Shown here piece by piece: positions 1 to 8,687 of a stretch of DNA of 33,597 bases. Origin of the DNA: Planctomycetaceae bacterium (GTDB lineage Bacteria > Planctomycetota > Planctomycetia > Planctomycetales > Planctomycetaceae). The stretch spans positions 1-33,597 of the forward strand of contig JAJDEI010000154.1 in assembly GCA_029259845.1 (NCBI GenBank). Direction: 5' to 3'. How positions within the stretch are numbered: position 1 is the stretch's first letter; each line of letters starts with the position of its first letter. The translations under genes were made by a program, and so were the position numbers. The notes beneath the pieces were generated by a model, which saw nothing but the letters and a program-made list of their open reading frames with translations, did no database searches and was not told where the DNA came from.

Positions 1-153
1 GGGCCATTCAAAGTTTCACTTTGGAGAGGACCGGCCGGGACAAGCTCTATGGTCACCCGAAGCGTCAGCGAGGAAGCGAACGTGAGTGAGCGATTCGTCC
101 CTCGCTGACGCTTCGGGTGACGAGGTTGCCCAGCTTCAATCGTTGAATGGCCC
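1..153. repeat. nested inverted repeat at the left window edge
   Basis: Two sets of inverted arms are nested here. The outer 11-bp arms (1-11 and 143-153) are perfect reverse complements. The inner 21-bp arms (53-73 and 100-120) are also perfect, separated by 26 nt. The inner core contains CCCGAAGCGTCAGCGAGG, which I recall as a type of dispersed palindrome in planctomycete genomes. No coding potential is seen. The left boundary may lie outside the window. It could be a REP/MITE-like element or a bidirectional transcription stop for genes further left. Confidence 0.7.
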
Positions 154-185
154 TGAAGGTGTGCCGCCCGTGGGGAGTTTGCCGT

Positions 186-232
186 TGGAGTTCAAGCTTT
201 CGCTTGCCTTGCAGCCTCAAGGTTGAACTCCA
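186..232. repeat. inverted repeat with 10-bp perfect arms
   Basis: Arms TGGAGTTCAA (186-195) and TTGAACTCCA (223-232) are exact reverse complements separated by 27 nt. They lie in the non-coding leader upstream of the MarR gene. Function is unknown; it is probably another dispersed palindromic repeat, with attenuation of the downstream operon as an alternative. Confidence 0.5.
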
Positions 233-263
233 GCTCCCGAGTTACGACGGATCGTTCGGTCGG

Positions 264-287
264 GAATCGTTCGGCCTTGAACGATTC
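264..287. promoter_or_regulatory. candidate MarR operator palindrome
   Basis: GAATCGTTC (264-272) and GAACGATTC (279-287) form a perfect 9-bp inverted repeat with a 6-nt spacer. Related half sites surround it (ATCGTTC at 251-257 and GAATGATTC at 294-302). The size and symmetry suit a dimeric winged-helix repressor, and it lies about 130 bp upstream of the MarR start at 421. Autoregulation is inferred only. Confidence 0.4.
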
Positions 288-420
288 GCTTCTGAATGAT
301 TCGGGTGAGAAACCTTCCAGAGAGGGATGATTCGTAGCCGAAGAATGTGGGGGGGGGCATGCGCCGTCGGGCAGGCGGCATGTGCGGGCGAATCGGGCAG
401 GGAATGCCCAGGAGGGGGCG

Positions 421-1020
421 ATGCGAATGGGGGATGCGGAACGACATCCGGAGTCCCGGGACAGGGTCGCGAAGGACGGGGTTGAAGACGCTCTGCTGGC
501 GCGGCTCGTCGATCTGGCGAAGCGAATCCGCGGCCGGCAGGCGGAGCGATGCGAGGCGGAAGGGGTCAGCGATTCCCGGTTCGCCATCCTGCGGGCGGTG
601 GCGGGCGTGAGCGCCGAGGGCTGTTCGCAGAAAGAGCTTGCCGCGCAACTCGGGCTTTCGGAATCGAACGTCTGCTCGCTTGTCGAGCGGATGCGGACGG
701 CCGGACTGCTGTTTCGGTTTCGGTGCCGCAGCGACCGGCGGAAGAGTGTGCTGCTGCTGACGGAGCGCGGACGGGAACTCGCAATCGCCGTCAGCCGCGC
801 TCAGAAGATCGAGACGGAGTTCCTGATTTCCGTCCTCGACGCCGCTCAACGGCGGGAACTCCGGAGTCTCCTGGAGCAATTGCACGGGCAACTGGACACA
901 ACCTCTCGAGTCTCGATGCCGTCATCGGACGTCAGCATCTCGAATCACATGGATTCATCACACATCGAAGCCGGAAACGCTGCGCCGGGGGCGGGGCGGA
1001 CTTCACGGAGGGCGTCATGA
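421..1020 (+). CDS. MarR-family transcriptional regulator of the efflux operon
   Basis: This encodes a cytoplasmic winged-helix regulator of 199 aa. Residues about 30-135 have the MarR layout: a helix with SDSRFAILRAV, the helix-turn-helix region CSQKELAAQLGLSESNVCSLVERM, then the wing FRCRSDRRKSVLLLTERGREL. MarR proteins bind palindromic operators as dimers and are usually released by small lipophilic or phenolic ligands. The ATG at 421 is preferred because GGAGG (411-415) is well placed upstream; an in-frame GTG at 382 would add 13 residues. The stop overlaps the next start (ATGA, 1017-1020), so it is translationally coupled to the TolC-like gene and probably controls the pump. The last ~45 residues are low-complexity and do not match the fold. 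The ligand cannot be told from sequence. Confidence 0.88.
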   Translation: MRMGDAERHPESRDRVAKDGVEDALLARLVDLAKRIRGRQAERCEAEGVSDSRFAILRAVAGVSAEGCSQKELAAQLGLSESNVCSLVERMRTAGLLFRFRCRSDRRKSVLLLTERGRELAIAVSRAQKIETEFLISVLDAAQRRELRSLLEQLHGQLDTTSRVSMPSSDVSISNHMDSSHIEAGNAAPGAGRTSRRAS

Positions 1021-3812
1021 GATCCCGACTGGACAACCAATCAGAGGCGGGCAGCGACCGAGCAATGGCAGCCGATCGGCGGCCCTCGTCGCGGCGGCAC
1101 GCTCCGCGGCACCCGCGTTGTTGGTCGCAGCGGTTCGTCTGGGTACTCGCCGTGTGGCTGCCGCTCTCGTCGGCGGGTTGCTCTCGCATGTTCTGGCGAA
1201 AACAGGCCGACAAGGATTCCTATGAAGCGATCCAGGAGAACCTGACCGATCCGCGTTGGGCGGTGCCGCGGATCGACATCACCCCCGACCCGCGCAGCCG
1301 GTTCTACAATCCTTACTCCCCCGATTTTGAGCCGTTGCCGCCCGATGATCCGCACGCGCATGTGTACATGCACTGGGTGGACGGATGGCAGGGGTACAAA
1401 CGCTGGCATGAGTTCGGCGACTTGATGAGCGTCGAAAACCCGCAATGGCTCGCGCCGTTTGGGCTCAGCGCGGAGAACATCGACCCGGAGACCGGCGAGT
1501 ACGTGCAACCGCTCCCGGAGATCGACAACCTCACGCTCTGCGAAGCGCTCGAACTGGCGCTGATTCACAATCGCGATTATCAGAATCAGTTGGAAATCGT
1601 GTTCCTCCGTGCGCTCGAGGTGACGGCCGAACGGTATCAGTTCTCCGTACGGTATCTCACCCGGGGGGGACGAACGCCTGGCGGCGACGCGACGGCGAGC
1701 TTTTCGCCGGATGGCGGCACGGACAGCTTTTCGGTGGGGAGCCGGTTTGGCGTGAGTCAGCTCCTGCCGACCGGCGGGCAGTGGTTCGTGGAGTTGGTCA
1801 ACAACACCATCTGGCTGTTCGACGGTCCCAATCAAACGCAGACCGCCTCGACGCTGGCGTTCGCCCTCACGCAGCCGCTGCTGTTCCAAGCGGGACGCAA
1901 GATCGTGCTGGAGAACCTCACGCAGACCGAACGAAACCTGCTTTACTCCGTAAGGGTGTTGGCACGCTTCCGACGGCGGTTCTTCACGGACGTTGTCGGT
2001 GGTCCGGCCGGCTATCTCGGCCTGCTCGGACAGTTGCAGGAGATTCGAAATACGAGGTCGAACATTTTCCGGCTCGAAGAACAAGTCGAAATTCTTAAGG
2101 AGACCTCGTCGCAGCGACCAAAGGCGATGCGAGAGACGCTGGAAGTGCTGCCGCCGGAGCTGGCGACAATCCCCGAATCACTGGAGGATTTCCTGACCTA
2201 CAACGCCAACCGGCGGGAGTTGATCTGGCTCGGATCGATGACCGATGAACAGGCGGAGCAACTCCAGGGGGTGAGCAGCGACCCGGCTTATCAGCGGGCC
2301 GTCAACGAGATCATCCAGAGTTTGCGCACCGAGACGGTGACCCTCGACGTGCTGCAGTTGCAGTCGCAGTTGCTGAATAGCGTCAACGCGCTCCGCGGCC
2401 AGGAAGCAGCGTTGCAGGACAGCCTTGATACCTTCAAGGTCTTCCTCGGCCTGCGGACAGACTTCGTTGTCACACTCGACGACGAACTGTTGGATCAGTT
2501 CCAGTTTATCGATTTACGTCTGCTCGAACTGGAGCGGAACGCCAGTTCCAAAGCGTTCGGGCCTATCTGGGGACAGTTGGATGGAGATGAACCGGACCGG
2601 GACCAACTCAAGGCGGTGGCTCTTCGGTTGAGAGGCCTGTTGGCCGCTGCGGAGGAGAACGGTCTCGCCGTCATCCGCGACGACTTCGGACGTTTGGAGC
2701 CAATCTACCAACGCCGCATGGAAGATGTGGAATCGGAAGGCCGGGAGCGGCTGGAATATGACGTTCAGCGGGATCGCCGCCTGTTCGATGATGCGGCCTA
2801 TCAAATCGACGTCCTGTTGCAGCAAACCGAGGACGTGCTGCATGGGCTCGATGACCCGACCGTCCCGATTGATCAGGTCAAAGGCTGGGTGACAGACATC
2901 AAAGACTATCAAGAGGACTTGTCCACAGTTGTCGGGACGTTGGAGGCGGTGCAGATCGGCCTGCGGGTCGAAATCGTCTCGAACGAGGAGTTCGACATTC
3001 CGATGGACCAGGCGGTTGCAATTGGTCTCGAAAACCGGCTCGACCTGAAGAACGCGCGGGCTTTCGTGATGGACGCCCGCCGGCGGGTGGAGGTCGCCGC
3101 CAATGCCCTGCGGTCGAACCTGGACGCTGTGGTCGAAGGGGACATCAACACGCCCGGACCATTCGGCAACACCGATCCGTTTGAATTCCGCGGGGACATC
3201 AGCGATCTGCGGATTGGCGTGGCATTCGACTCCCCGCTGGACCTCAACCAGGAACGCAACACGTATCGCGCGGCACTGATCGACTATCAACGGGCGCGGC
3301 GCGATTACATGCTGTTTGAGGATCAGGTCAAGCAGGAAATCCGCACAGCCTGGAGACAATTGCGGGTGCTCGATCTCAACCTGGAGACGGCGCGGCAGTC
3401 GATCCGGATCGCCGCCGCCCGGTTCGATAGTGCGGTGGCAACGGCCTTTGCGCCGGCCAAGCCGGGACAGGGACCTTCCAACACGGCCGGTTTGAGTGGC
3501 CAGAACATCCAGACTGCGTTGGACGCGGTTCTGCGGGCTCAGAACAGCATGATCCAGATCTGGGTCCGTTATGAGCAGAACCGCCTTAACATTTACCGTG
3601 ACATGGGTATTATGGAGGTAGGACCGGATAACATTTGGAACGATCCTTTCTATCGGGAGCTGTGCAGCGGGGCCGACGACGCATTCCCCAACGCTTTCCC
3701 CGATGCGCCTTGCGGGAGTGATGAACGTGTCGAGCCCTCACCTGGACCAGACTTCGGAACCGTCGGCCCCCCTGCCCTTCGAGAGTCCGAACCGGCCGGC
3801 GGAGTTCAATAG
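1017..3812 (+). CDS. TolC-family outer-membrane efflux lipoprotein, unusually long
   Basis: This is the outer-membrane channel of a tripartite efflux pump, 931 aa, about twice the usual 430-500 aa of TolC proteins. The N-terminus has an Arg-rich stretch, a hydrophobic segment (about residues 41-54) and a lipobox-like SAGC with the candidate lipidated Cys at 55. The C-terminal third (NRLDLKNARAFVMDARRRVEVAANAL, then ERNTYRAALIDYQRARRDYMLFEDQVKQEIRTAWRQLRVLDLNLETARQSIRIA) is the characteristic OEP coiled-coil repeat. The first OEP repeat lies near residues 170-300, and the long middle insertion is helical and acidic. The ATG at 1017 overlaps the MarR stop and has GGAGGG at 1007-1012; the frame stays open upstream to 549 but that part is shadow coding over MarR. 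The 3' end overlaps the adaptor gene. The family call is firm; the substrate is unknown. Confidence 0.87.
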   Translation: MRSRLDNQSEAGSDRAMAADRRPSSRRHAPRHPRCWSQRFVWVLAVWLPLSSAGCSRMFWRKQADKDSYEAIQENLTDPRWAVPRIDITPDPRSRFYNPYSPDFEPLPPDDPHAHVYMHWVDGWQGYKRWHEFGDLMSVENPQWLAPFGLSAENIDPETGEYVQPLPEIDNLTLCEALELALIHNRDYQNQLEIVFLRALEVTAERYQFSVRYLTRGGRTPGGDATASFSPDGGTDSFSVGSRFGVSQLLPTGGQWFVELVNNTIWLFDGPNQTQTASTLAFALTQPLLFQAGRKIVLENLTQTERNLLYSVRVLARFRRRFFTDVVGGPAGYLGLLGQLQEIRNTRSNIFRLEEQVEILKETSSQRPKAMRETLEVLPPELATIPESLEDFLTYNANRRELIWLGSMTDEQAEQLQGVSSDPAYQRAVNEIIQSLRTETVTLDVLQLQSQLLNSVNALRGQEAALQDSLDTFKVFLGLRTDFVVTLDDELLDQFQFIDLRLLELERNASSKAFGPIWGQLDGDEPDRDQLKAVALRLRGLLAAAEENGLAVIRDDFGRLEPIYQRRMEDVESEGRERLEYDVQRDRRLFDDAAYQIDVLLQQTEDVLHGLDDPTVPIDQVKGWVTDIKDYQEDLSTVVGTLEAVQIGLRVEIVSNEEFDIPMDQAVAIGLENRLDLKNARAFVMDARRRVEVAANALRSNLDAVVEGDINTPGPFGNTDPFEFRGDISDLRIGVAFDSPLDLNQERNTYRAALIDYQRARRDYMLFEDQVKQEIRTAWRQLRVLDLNLETARQSIRIAAARFDSAVATAFAPAKPGQGPSNTAGLSGQNIQTALDAVLRAQNSMIQIWVRYEQNRLNIYRDMGIMEVGPDNIWNDPFYRELCSGADDAFPNAFPDAPCGSDERVEPSPGPDFGTVGPPALRESEPAGGVQ

Positions 3813-5700
3813 CTCCTCCCGCCCCGCAAGATCAGGCGGGCCCAATGGACGGATGCTGCTCGCAGCGGGGCTGGTCGCCGCGATCGCGATCGCGCTCTTC
3901 GCCGGGCCGCGGCTCTGGGAACGGCTCTCCCCCTCCAAGGGAGACGGCTACGCCCACCTCCTGACCGACGTCGCTTACCGAGGGCCGTTTCTGCTCACGG
4001 TCAACATCCAGGGCAACCTCGACAGTCAGAAGAACGCGACGGTCGACTCCAACGTGCAGGGAACTACGACAATCATCAGCATCGTGCCGGAAGGGACGTG
4101 GGTCGAAGAAGGGGAAACCGTCTGTGTGCTCGACTCCTCGACGCTGCAGGACAACGCCGATCAGCAGGAGATCGTCGTCACCAACGCCGATGCTGCCAAG
4201 GTGACCTCCGAGCAGGAATTGGAAGTCCAGATCACGCAGAACAAAAGTGACATCGCCGCTGCCGAACTGCAACTGGAACTCGCCATCCTGGATCTCGAAA
4301 AATATGAGAAAGGCGAATACAAGAAGCTCTTGAGTGAATTGGCGGGCAACCTGTCCCTCGCCAGAGAGGAGGCTGTGCAGGCGGACGAAACACACGCCTT
4401 CAACAAACAGCAGGTCAAGAAAGGGAACATCAGCCAGAAGGAACTCGAGGCCTCGCGGATTCAAAAAGAGAAATTCGAACTGGCCGTCTCGAAGGCAGAG
4501 GAAGAACTGAAGGTTCTCGTCGACTACGACCGCAAGCGGAATATGGCCGAGCTGACCGCCAACGCCAAGGAGTATGGCCTCGAACTGGAACGGGCCCGCC
4601 TCAAAGCCAAAGCGGCCGAGGTGCAGGCCCGGCAGTCGTACGAGGCAGCGGAGAAATCGGCCGAATTGGAGCGATCCAAATGGGAAAAACTTCTTCAGCA
4701 AATCGAGAATTGCACACTCAAGGCCCCCCAGCCCGGGGAGGTCGTCTACGCCAACCTCTCTTCCCGAGGCCGTGGACGCAGCGACGGTCCGGCCATTGAA
4801 GAAGGAGCCAGCGTTCAGGAGCGACAGGCAATTTTCAACCTGCCGGACATCTCCCGGATGAAAGTCGACGCCCGCATCCACGAATCTTTGATCGCCAACA
4901 TTCGTGCCGGGCTCCCTGCAAAAATCGAAGTCGCCGGCAAGAACGACACGACATTCCGCGGGGAAGTCGCCCACGTGTCCGCCGTCCCCATGACCGGCTC
5001 CTGGCCCAATTACGATTTGCGGGAATACCAGATCTCCGTCAACATCACCGATGACCCTGAGAAAGTCGGACAACTCAAACCGGGACTGACCGCTCAGGTC
5101 GAAATCTTCGTCGACAGCCGCGATGGCGTGCTGCAGGTGCCCGTGCAAGCGGTCGTCGGCGTCGCCGGGAAGTACTTCGCGTTCGTCCTCAAGCCGGACG
5201 GACCCGAACGCCGCGAGGTGAAAATCGGCGAGTCGAACGACACGGCGGTCGAAATCATTGACGGCGTGGCCGAGGGCGAACCGGTGATCCTCAATCCTCG
5301 CACCAACTTCGCCGAAGAAATCGCCGAACTGTTAAGCCAGCTTGGAGCCGAATCAAGCCAGAAGGATGCCAGCGAGAACCAGACCGACGGCGCAGCAAAT
5401 GGACCAACCTCCGGTTCGGGGCCTCCATCCGCAGGCAAGAGCCCGTCGGCACGTTCCGAAGGCGACCGCCCCAAGGGAGGCGGACCCGGAAACGTCGCAC
5501 AGGTTTTCACATCACTCGATGCTGACAAGGACGGCAAGCTGTCCGGCGACGAGATCCCCGCACAAATGCAGGATCGCGTCTCCAGTATCGATACCGACGG
5601 CGACGGCGCCATCTCCCGAGCCGAGATGAACACCGCCATGCAGCGCGGCGGCGGCGGTGGTGGCAGAAGGCGCCCCGGCGCCAATGGTGCCGGAAGTTGA
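3721..5700 (+). CDS. HlyD/MacA-type efflux adaptor with C-terminal EF-hand pair
   Basis: This is the periplasmic adaptor linking the inner-membrane MacB complex to the TolC channel. From the ATG at 3721 it is 659 aa. A cytoplasmic Pro/Ser-rich tail is followed by one membrane helix (about 45-62). Then come the first half of the barrel/lipoyl domain (VDSNVQGTTTIISIVPEGTWVEEGETVCVLD), a long Glu/Lys-rich coiled coil (about 135-330), the second lipoyl half (LKAPQPGEVVYANL) and beta-barrel domains. A low-complexity linker leads to two EF-hand loops, DADKDGKLSGDE (600-611) and DTDGDGAISRAE (624-635), both with canonical Asp ligands. MacA-type adaptors normally end at about 370-400 aa, so the calcium-binding tail is an addition. 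Start choice is uncertain: 3703 (longer) and 3853 (just before the membrane helix, with no overlap) are alternatives. It overlaps the TolC 3' end by 92 bp. Confidence 0.85.
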   Translation: MNVSSPHLDQTSEPSAPLPFESPNRPAEFNSSSRPARSGGPNGRMLLAAGLVAAIAIALFAGPRLWERLSPSKGDGYAHLLTDVAYRGPFLLTVNIQGNLDSQKNATVDSNVQGTTTIISIVPEGTWVEEGETVCVLDSSTLQDNADQQEIVVTNADAAKVTSEQELEVQITQNKSDIAAAELQLELAILDLEKYEKGEYKKLLSELAGNLSLAREEAVQADETHAFNKQQVKKGNISQKELEASRIQKEKFELAVSKAEEELKVLVDYDRKRNMAELTANAKEYGLELERARLKAKAAEVQARQSYEAAEKSAELERSKWEKLLQQIENCTLKAPQPGEVVYANLSSRGRGRSDGPAIEEGASVQERQAIFNLPDISRMKVDARIHESLIANIRAGLPAKIEVAGKNDTTFRGEVAHVSAVPMTGSWPNYDLREYQISVNITDDPEKVGQLKPGLTAQVEIFVDSRDGVLQVPVQAVVGVAGKYFAFVLKPDGPERREVKIGESNDTAVEIIDGVAEGEPVILNPRTNFAEEIAELLSQLGAESSQKDASENQTDGAANGPTSGSGPPSAGKSPSARSEGDRPKGGGPGNVAQVFTSLDADKDGKLSGDEIPAQMQDRVSSIDTDGDGAISRAEMNTAMQRGGGGGGRRRPGANGAGS

Positions 5701-5792
5701 CCGGCCACACGGATTCCAGCGACCGTCGGAAAGGGGGCATGGCCGACGAACCTTTCCGCTGCCGTTCGAGAAGATGACAGCGCCACATCTTT

Positions 5793-6236
5793 TTCACCGC
5801 GGAGACACTGAGTCGCAGAGGGGACGCGGAGATGTTAGAGCATGAGCAGTTATCGGGACAGATCATTGGCGCGGCGATCGAGGTGCACCGGATCCTGGGA
5901 CCAGGACTGCTGGAACCTGCCTACCAAAGTTGCCTGGCGCGAGAGTTTTTGATACGGGAGATTCCGTTTCAGAAGGAACTCAAAGTGCCCATTGAGTACA
6001 AAGGCATTCAGGTCGAGCCGGGCTATCGCCTCGATTTCATTGTCGGCCAAGTGGCCGTGATCGAAGTGAAGGCGGTCGAAACTGTTCTTGCCGTTCACGA
6101 AGCCCAATTGCTGACATACCTCAAACTGACAAGACTCCCTGTCGGACTGATCATCAACTTCAACGTGCCGGTCCACAAAAACGGAATCACTCGTCGCGCC
6201 AACACCCGCTCCGCGTCACTGCGCCTCCGCGGTGAA
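5793..6236 (+). mobile_element. GxxExxY unit with 12-bp perfect terminal inverted repeats
   Basis: TTCACCGCGGAG (5793-5804) is matched exactly by its reverse complement CTCCGCGGTGAA (6225-6236). A second inner pair, ACGCGGAG (5824-5831) and CTCCGCGT (6209-6216), repeats the symmetry. Between them lies one gene, the GxxExxY protein starting at 5832. The 444-bp unit interrupts an efflux operon, and no clear target-site duplication is visible in the flanks. A second, shorter unit with the same end type lies at 13640-13925. No transposase is encoded, so any movement would need a trans-acting enzyme. That it is mobile is an inference from the ends and the position. Confidence 0.65.
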
Positions 6237-6953
6237 CAGCCATGCCCCTTGCTCATGCCAAACATCGCCAACCTGATTGATCTGCACAAGTACTATGACC
6301 TGGGATCGGTCGTCGTCAAAGCCCTGCGGGGCGTTTCCCTGGAGATCCCGGAAGGGGATTTCATTGCTATCATGGGGTCGTCCGGCAGCGGCAAGAGTAC
6401 GCTGCTCAACCTGCTGGGAGCACTCGACCGTCCGACGAAAGGGCAGTACATCCTCAACGGCAAGGACACGTCCCAAATGTCCGACAACGATCTCTCCACC
6501 GTCCGCAACACCGAGATCGGCTTTGTCTTTCAATCGTTCAATCTCATCACGCAGTACACCGTGCTGGAGAATATCGAGGTGCCGCTGCTGTATCGTCCCG
6601 GCTATCCGCCCATCAACAGTCGCGACCGCAATCGCTGCGTTGACATCGCCACCCAGGTCGGCCTGGGCGACCGTCTCGATCACCGCCCCTTCCAACTCTC
6701 CGGCGGGCAGCAACAGCGCGTCGCCATCGCCCGCGCCCTGATCAACGACCCGGCCGTCATCATGGCCGACGAGCCAACCGGAAACCTCGACTCGGCAACC
6801 GAAGAGGAGATCATTCAGATTCTCACCGACCTGAACAACAACGGCCGCACGGTCATCGTCGTCACCCACGAAGCCAGCGTCGCCAGAAAGACCCGCCGCC
6901 AAGTCTACATGAAGGACGGCCTCATCGCCGGCGATGGCATGTTTCCCGGATGA
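5832..6953 (+). CDS. in-frame fusion: GxxExxY domain plus MacB-type ATPase (373 aa)
   Basis: One uninterrupted frame joins two unrelated proteins. Residues 1-~135 match the GxxExxY family (PDDEXK-like): [23 protein letters not shown] contains the G-LLE-AY motif. [21 protein letters not shown] provides the D...E-x-K pattern of PD-(D/E)XK nucleases, and the [15 protein letters not shown] strand is also typical. The terminal repeat is translated as ASLRLRGE. No stop follows, and the frame runs through PCPLL into the ATPase starting MPNIANL (Met142). The start has GGAG directly against the ATG and is weak. Two readings are possible: a real chimaera, or a cargo gene whose stop was lost while the ATPase still starts at 6255. 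The function of free-standing GxxExxY proteins is not established; nuclease activity is only predicted from the fold. Confidence 0.6.
   Translation: MLEHEQLSGQIIGAAIEVHRILGPGLLEPAYQSCLAREFLIREIPFQKELKVPIEYKGIQVEPGYRLDFIVGQVAVIEVKAVETVLAVHEAQLLTYLKLTRLPVGLIINFNVPVHKNGITRRANTRSASLRLRGEQPCPLLMPNIANLIDLHKYYDLGSVVVKALRGVSLEIPEGDFIAIMGSSGSGKSTLLNLLGALDRPTKGQYILNGKDTSQMSDNDLSTVRNTEIGFVFQSFNLITQYTVLENIEVPLLYRPGYPPINSRDRNRCVDIATQVGLGDRLDHRPFQLSGGQQQRVAIARALINDPAVIMADEPTGNLDSATEEEIIQILTDLNNNGRTVIVVTHEASVARKTRRQVYMKDGLIAGDGMFPG
6255..6953 (+). CDS. MacB/LolD-type ABC transporter ATPase (likely native start)
   Basis: This 232-aa cytoplasmic ATPase would power the MacB permease encoded at 7116. It has Walker [10 protein letters not shown] (41-49), the Q-loop region FVFQSFNLI, the signature LSGGQQQR, Walker B with [14 protein letters not shown], and the H-loop VVTHE. 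The length fits the 220-250 aa of free-standing MacB/LolD ATPases, and [14 protein letters not shown] is a normal N-terminus for this group. Both support an original start at 6255. The same frame continues upstream into a GxxExxY gene, so the longer product is also possible. It lies in an adaptor-ATPase-permease order typical of MacAB. The ATPase call is near certain; the start is not. Confidence 0.85.
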   Translation: MPNIANLIDLHKYYDLGSVVVKALRGVSLEIPEGDFIAIMGSSGSGKSTLLNLLGALDRPTKGQYILNGKDTSQMSDNDLSTVRNTEIGFVFQSFNLITQYTVLENIEVPLLYRPGYPPINSRDRNRCVDIATQVGLGDRLDHRPFQLSGGQQQRVAIARALINDPAVIMADEPTGNLDSATEEEIIQILTDLNNNGRTVIVVTHEASVARKTRRQVYMKDGLIAGDGMFPG

Positions 6954-6957
6954 AGGG

Positions 6958-7064
6958 ATTGCAAAGTGCAAATCGAGAATTGCAAATTGGCAACAGAAAC
7001 ACCCAAGACCATCATTCGCCGATCCTCGTTTGCAATTTGCAATTCCCAATTTGCAATTCGCAAT
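6958..7064. repeat. 36-bp imperfect inverted repeat rich in TTGCAAATT
   Basis: The arm at 6958-6993 and the arm at 7029-7064 are near-perfect reverse complements over about 36 bp. Both are built from ATTGCAAATTG-like words, with a 35-nt loop. It fills the spacer between the ATPase and permease genes. Possible roles are a dispersed palindromic element or an RNA hairpin that sets the ATPase/permease expression ratio. No coding potential is seen. Confidence 0.65.
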
Positions 7065-7115
7065 GAGTTCTCTCCGACCTCCGAATCGTATCGTCATCCA
7101 CAAGACACCTGACGC

Positions 7116-8471
7116 ATGTCCTTCTCCCGCCTCCTCCGCATCGTCCACCTCGCTCTCAAGAGCGTGATGCTTCACAAGCTTCGCTCGGGGCTGACGATGC
7201 TGGGCATTGTGTTTGGGGTCTTCTCCGTCATCGCCATGCTGGCGATCGGAGAGGGAGCCAGCGCACAAGCGCAAAAGCAGGTGCTGGAACTGGGGGCGAC
7301 CAACATCATCGTCCGCAGCATCAAGCCGCCCGACGAAACCAGTACGTCCTCCGGCCAGTCAACGCGTGTGAGTCGCTACGGACTGACCCGCAAGGACTAC
7401 AGAACGCTCAGCGAAACCATCCCCACAGTGATCGGCGTCGTTCCCGTTCGCGAGCTCACACAGGAGGTCCGCAACCAACAGCACACACTCAACTGCACCA
7501 TCGTCGGCACCACTCCCGAATACATCGACATGAATCATCTCAAGATGGCCCAGGGCCGGTTCCTCAGCGACCAGGACATCCGCCATCGCGCGAATGTCGT
7601 CGTCCTCGCCTTTGAAACCGCGCAGAGCCTGTTCCCTTTTGAGAACCCGATCGGCCGGCCGGTCCAGGTTGCCAACCGTGCCTACCGCGTGATCGGCGTC
7701 ACCAACGATCGGACGGCATCCGCCGGCATCGGCGGCAGCCTCGCCGGCAAGGACTACAACAAAGACGTCTACATGCCGCTCGACACCCTCCAGGCGCGTC
7801 TCAACACCAACGACCTGTTCGTCCGCTACGCGCAGGGATCATTCACCGCTGTGTCCGTCGTCTACGATCAAATCACGCTGAAGATCGAGGACCGCGACGA
7901 TGTGATCCCCACCGCCGAAGTCGTCCGCGAAAGCATCGACCGGACCCATGAAGAGAAGCGGGATTACGCCGTCGTCGTCCCGCTGGAACTCCTCAAACAG
8001 GCCGACCAGATTCGCAAGATCTTTAACATCGTGTTGGGGTCGATCGCCGCGATCAGTCTGATCGTCGGCGGCATCGGCATCATGAACATCATGCTGGCGA
8101 CTGTCACCGAACGGACACGCGAGATCGGCATCCGCCGCGCCCTCGGAGCCCGACGCCGCGATATCGTGCAGCAGTTTCTCACCGAAACCATCGTCCTCTC
8201 CGGAACGGGCGGGATCATCGGCATCATCATGGGGCTGCTGACCCCCACGGCGTTCGAGGGCATCAAGTGGTTCGTCGATACCTATGTGATGGACCAATCG
8301 ACGGGCACCTCTGACATGGGCCGCCTCTTTTCCGGCATGGAGCCGCAGGTCGCCATGTGGAGCCTGCCGCTTGCCTTCGGTGTGAGCGTCGCCATCGGCG
8401 TCATCTTCGGCACCTACCCGGCTCGCGCAGCCGCCCGCCTCGACCCCATCGAAGCCCTGCGGCACGAATAG
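7116..8471 (+). CDS. MacB-type ABC transporter permease (FtsX family)
   Basis: This 451-aa inner-membrane permease is the partner of the preceding ATPase. The N-terminal helix (about 24-43, [23 protein letters not shown]) is followed by a large periplasmic MacB core domain (about 45-310). Three more helices form the FtsX domain: [41 protein letters not shown], then [19 protein letters not shown], then a last helix before [21 protein letters not shown], the usual MacB ending. MacB proteins move substrates from the periplasm through TolC by mechanotransmission. The length is right for a MacB permease whose ATPase is a separate gene. With the upstream genes it completes a MarR-regulated export operon for an unknown substrate such as a drug, toxin or lipid. 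Confidence 0.92.
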   Translation: MSFSRLLRIVHLALKSVMLHKLRSGLTMLGIVFGVFSVIAMLAIGEGASAQAQKQVLELGATNIIVRSIKPPDETSTSSGQSTRVSRYGLTRKDYRTLSETIPTVIGVVPVRELTQEVRNQQHTLNCTIVGTTPEYIDMNHLKMAQGRFLSDQDIRHRANVVVLAFETAQSLFPFENPIGRPVQVANRAYRVIGVTNDRTASAGIGGSLAGKDYNKDVYMPLDTLQARLNTNDLFVRYAQGSFTAVSVVYDQITLKIEDRDDVIPTAEVVRESIDRTHEEKRDYAVVVPLELLKQADQIRKIFNIVLGSIAAISLIVGGIGIMNIMLATVTERTREIGIRRALGARRRDIVQQFLTETIVLSGTGGIIGIIMGLLTPTAFEGIKWFVDTYVMDQSTGTSDMGRLFSGMEPQVAMWSLPLAFGVSVAIGVIFGTYPARAAARLDPIEALRHE

Positions 8472-8572
8472 GAACTCACCTGCGGACGTCCGTGCCCGTT
8501 CAGAGCCGTATCGCGTTCAGAGCCCACCAGGGAGCGCCTGCGCGCCAATCGCTCTGCCACCTGCCGGTATGA

Positions 8573-8602
8573 TTGGTCGCCCTGCGAAGCAGGTGCTACG
8601 AT
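8573..8602 (+). promoter_or_regulatory. possible sigma70-type promoter in the 8472-8687 spacer
   Basis: TTGGTC (8573-8578), 18 nt, then TACGAT (8597-8602) is a loose match to -35/-10 boxes. It would give a leader of about 80 nt for the gene at 8688. The rest of the 216-bp spacer shows no gene or strong repeat. Confidence 0.3.
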
Positions 8603-8687
8603 GGTCCTGCGGACTGACCTCGACTTGCAATGACAAACATCGCGGTCTGTTCGGTCTCCCTCGTTACACAACTCGCAGGCCTGTCTG

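Noticed and set aside
549..1016. 156-residue N-terminal extension of the TolC-like frame
   Set aside because: It overlaps the MarR gene in another frame and is Arg-rich; the coupled ATG at 1017 with a good SD and a signal sequence is better.
3832..5148. 438-aa open frame on the minus strand
   Set aside because: It lies antisense to the HlyD adaptor and has no domain; long antisense frames are expected in high-GC coding DNA.
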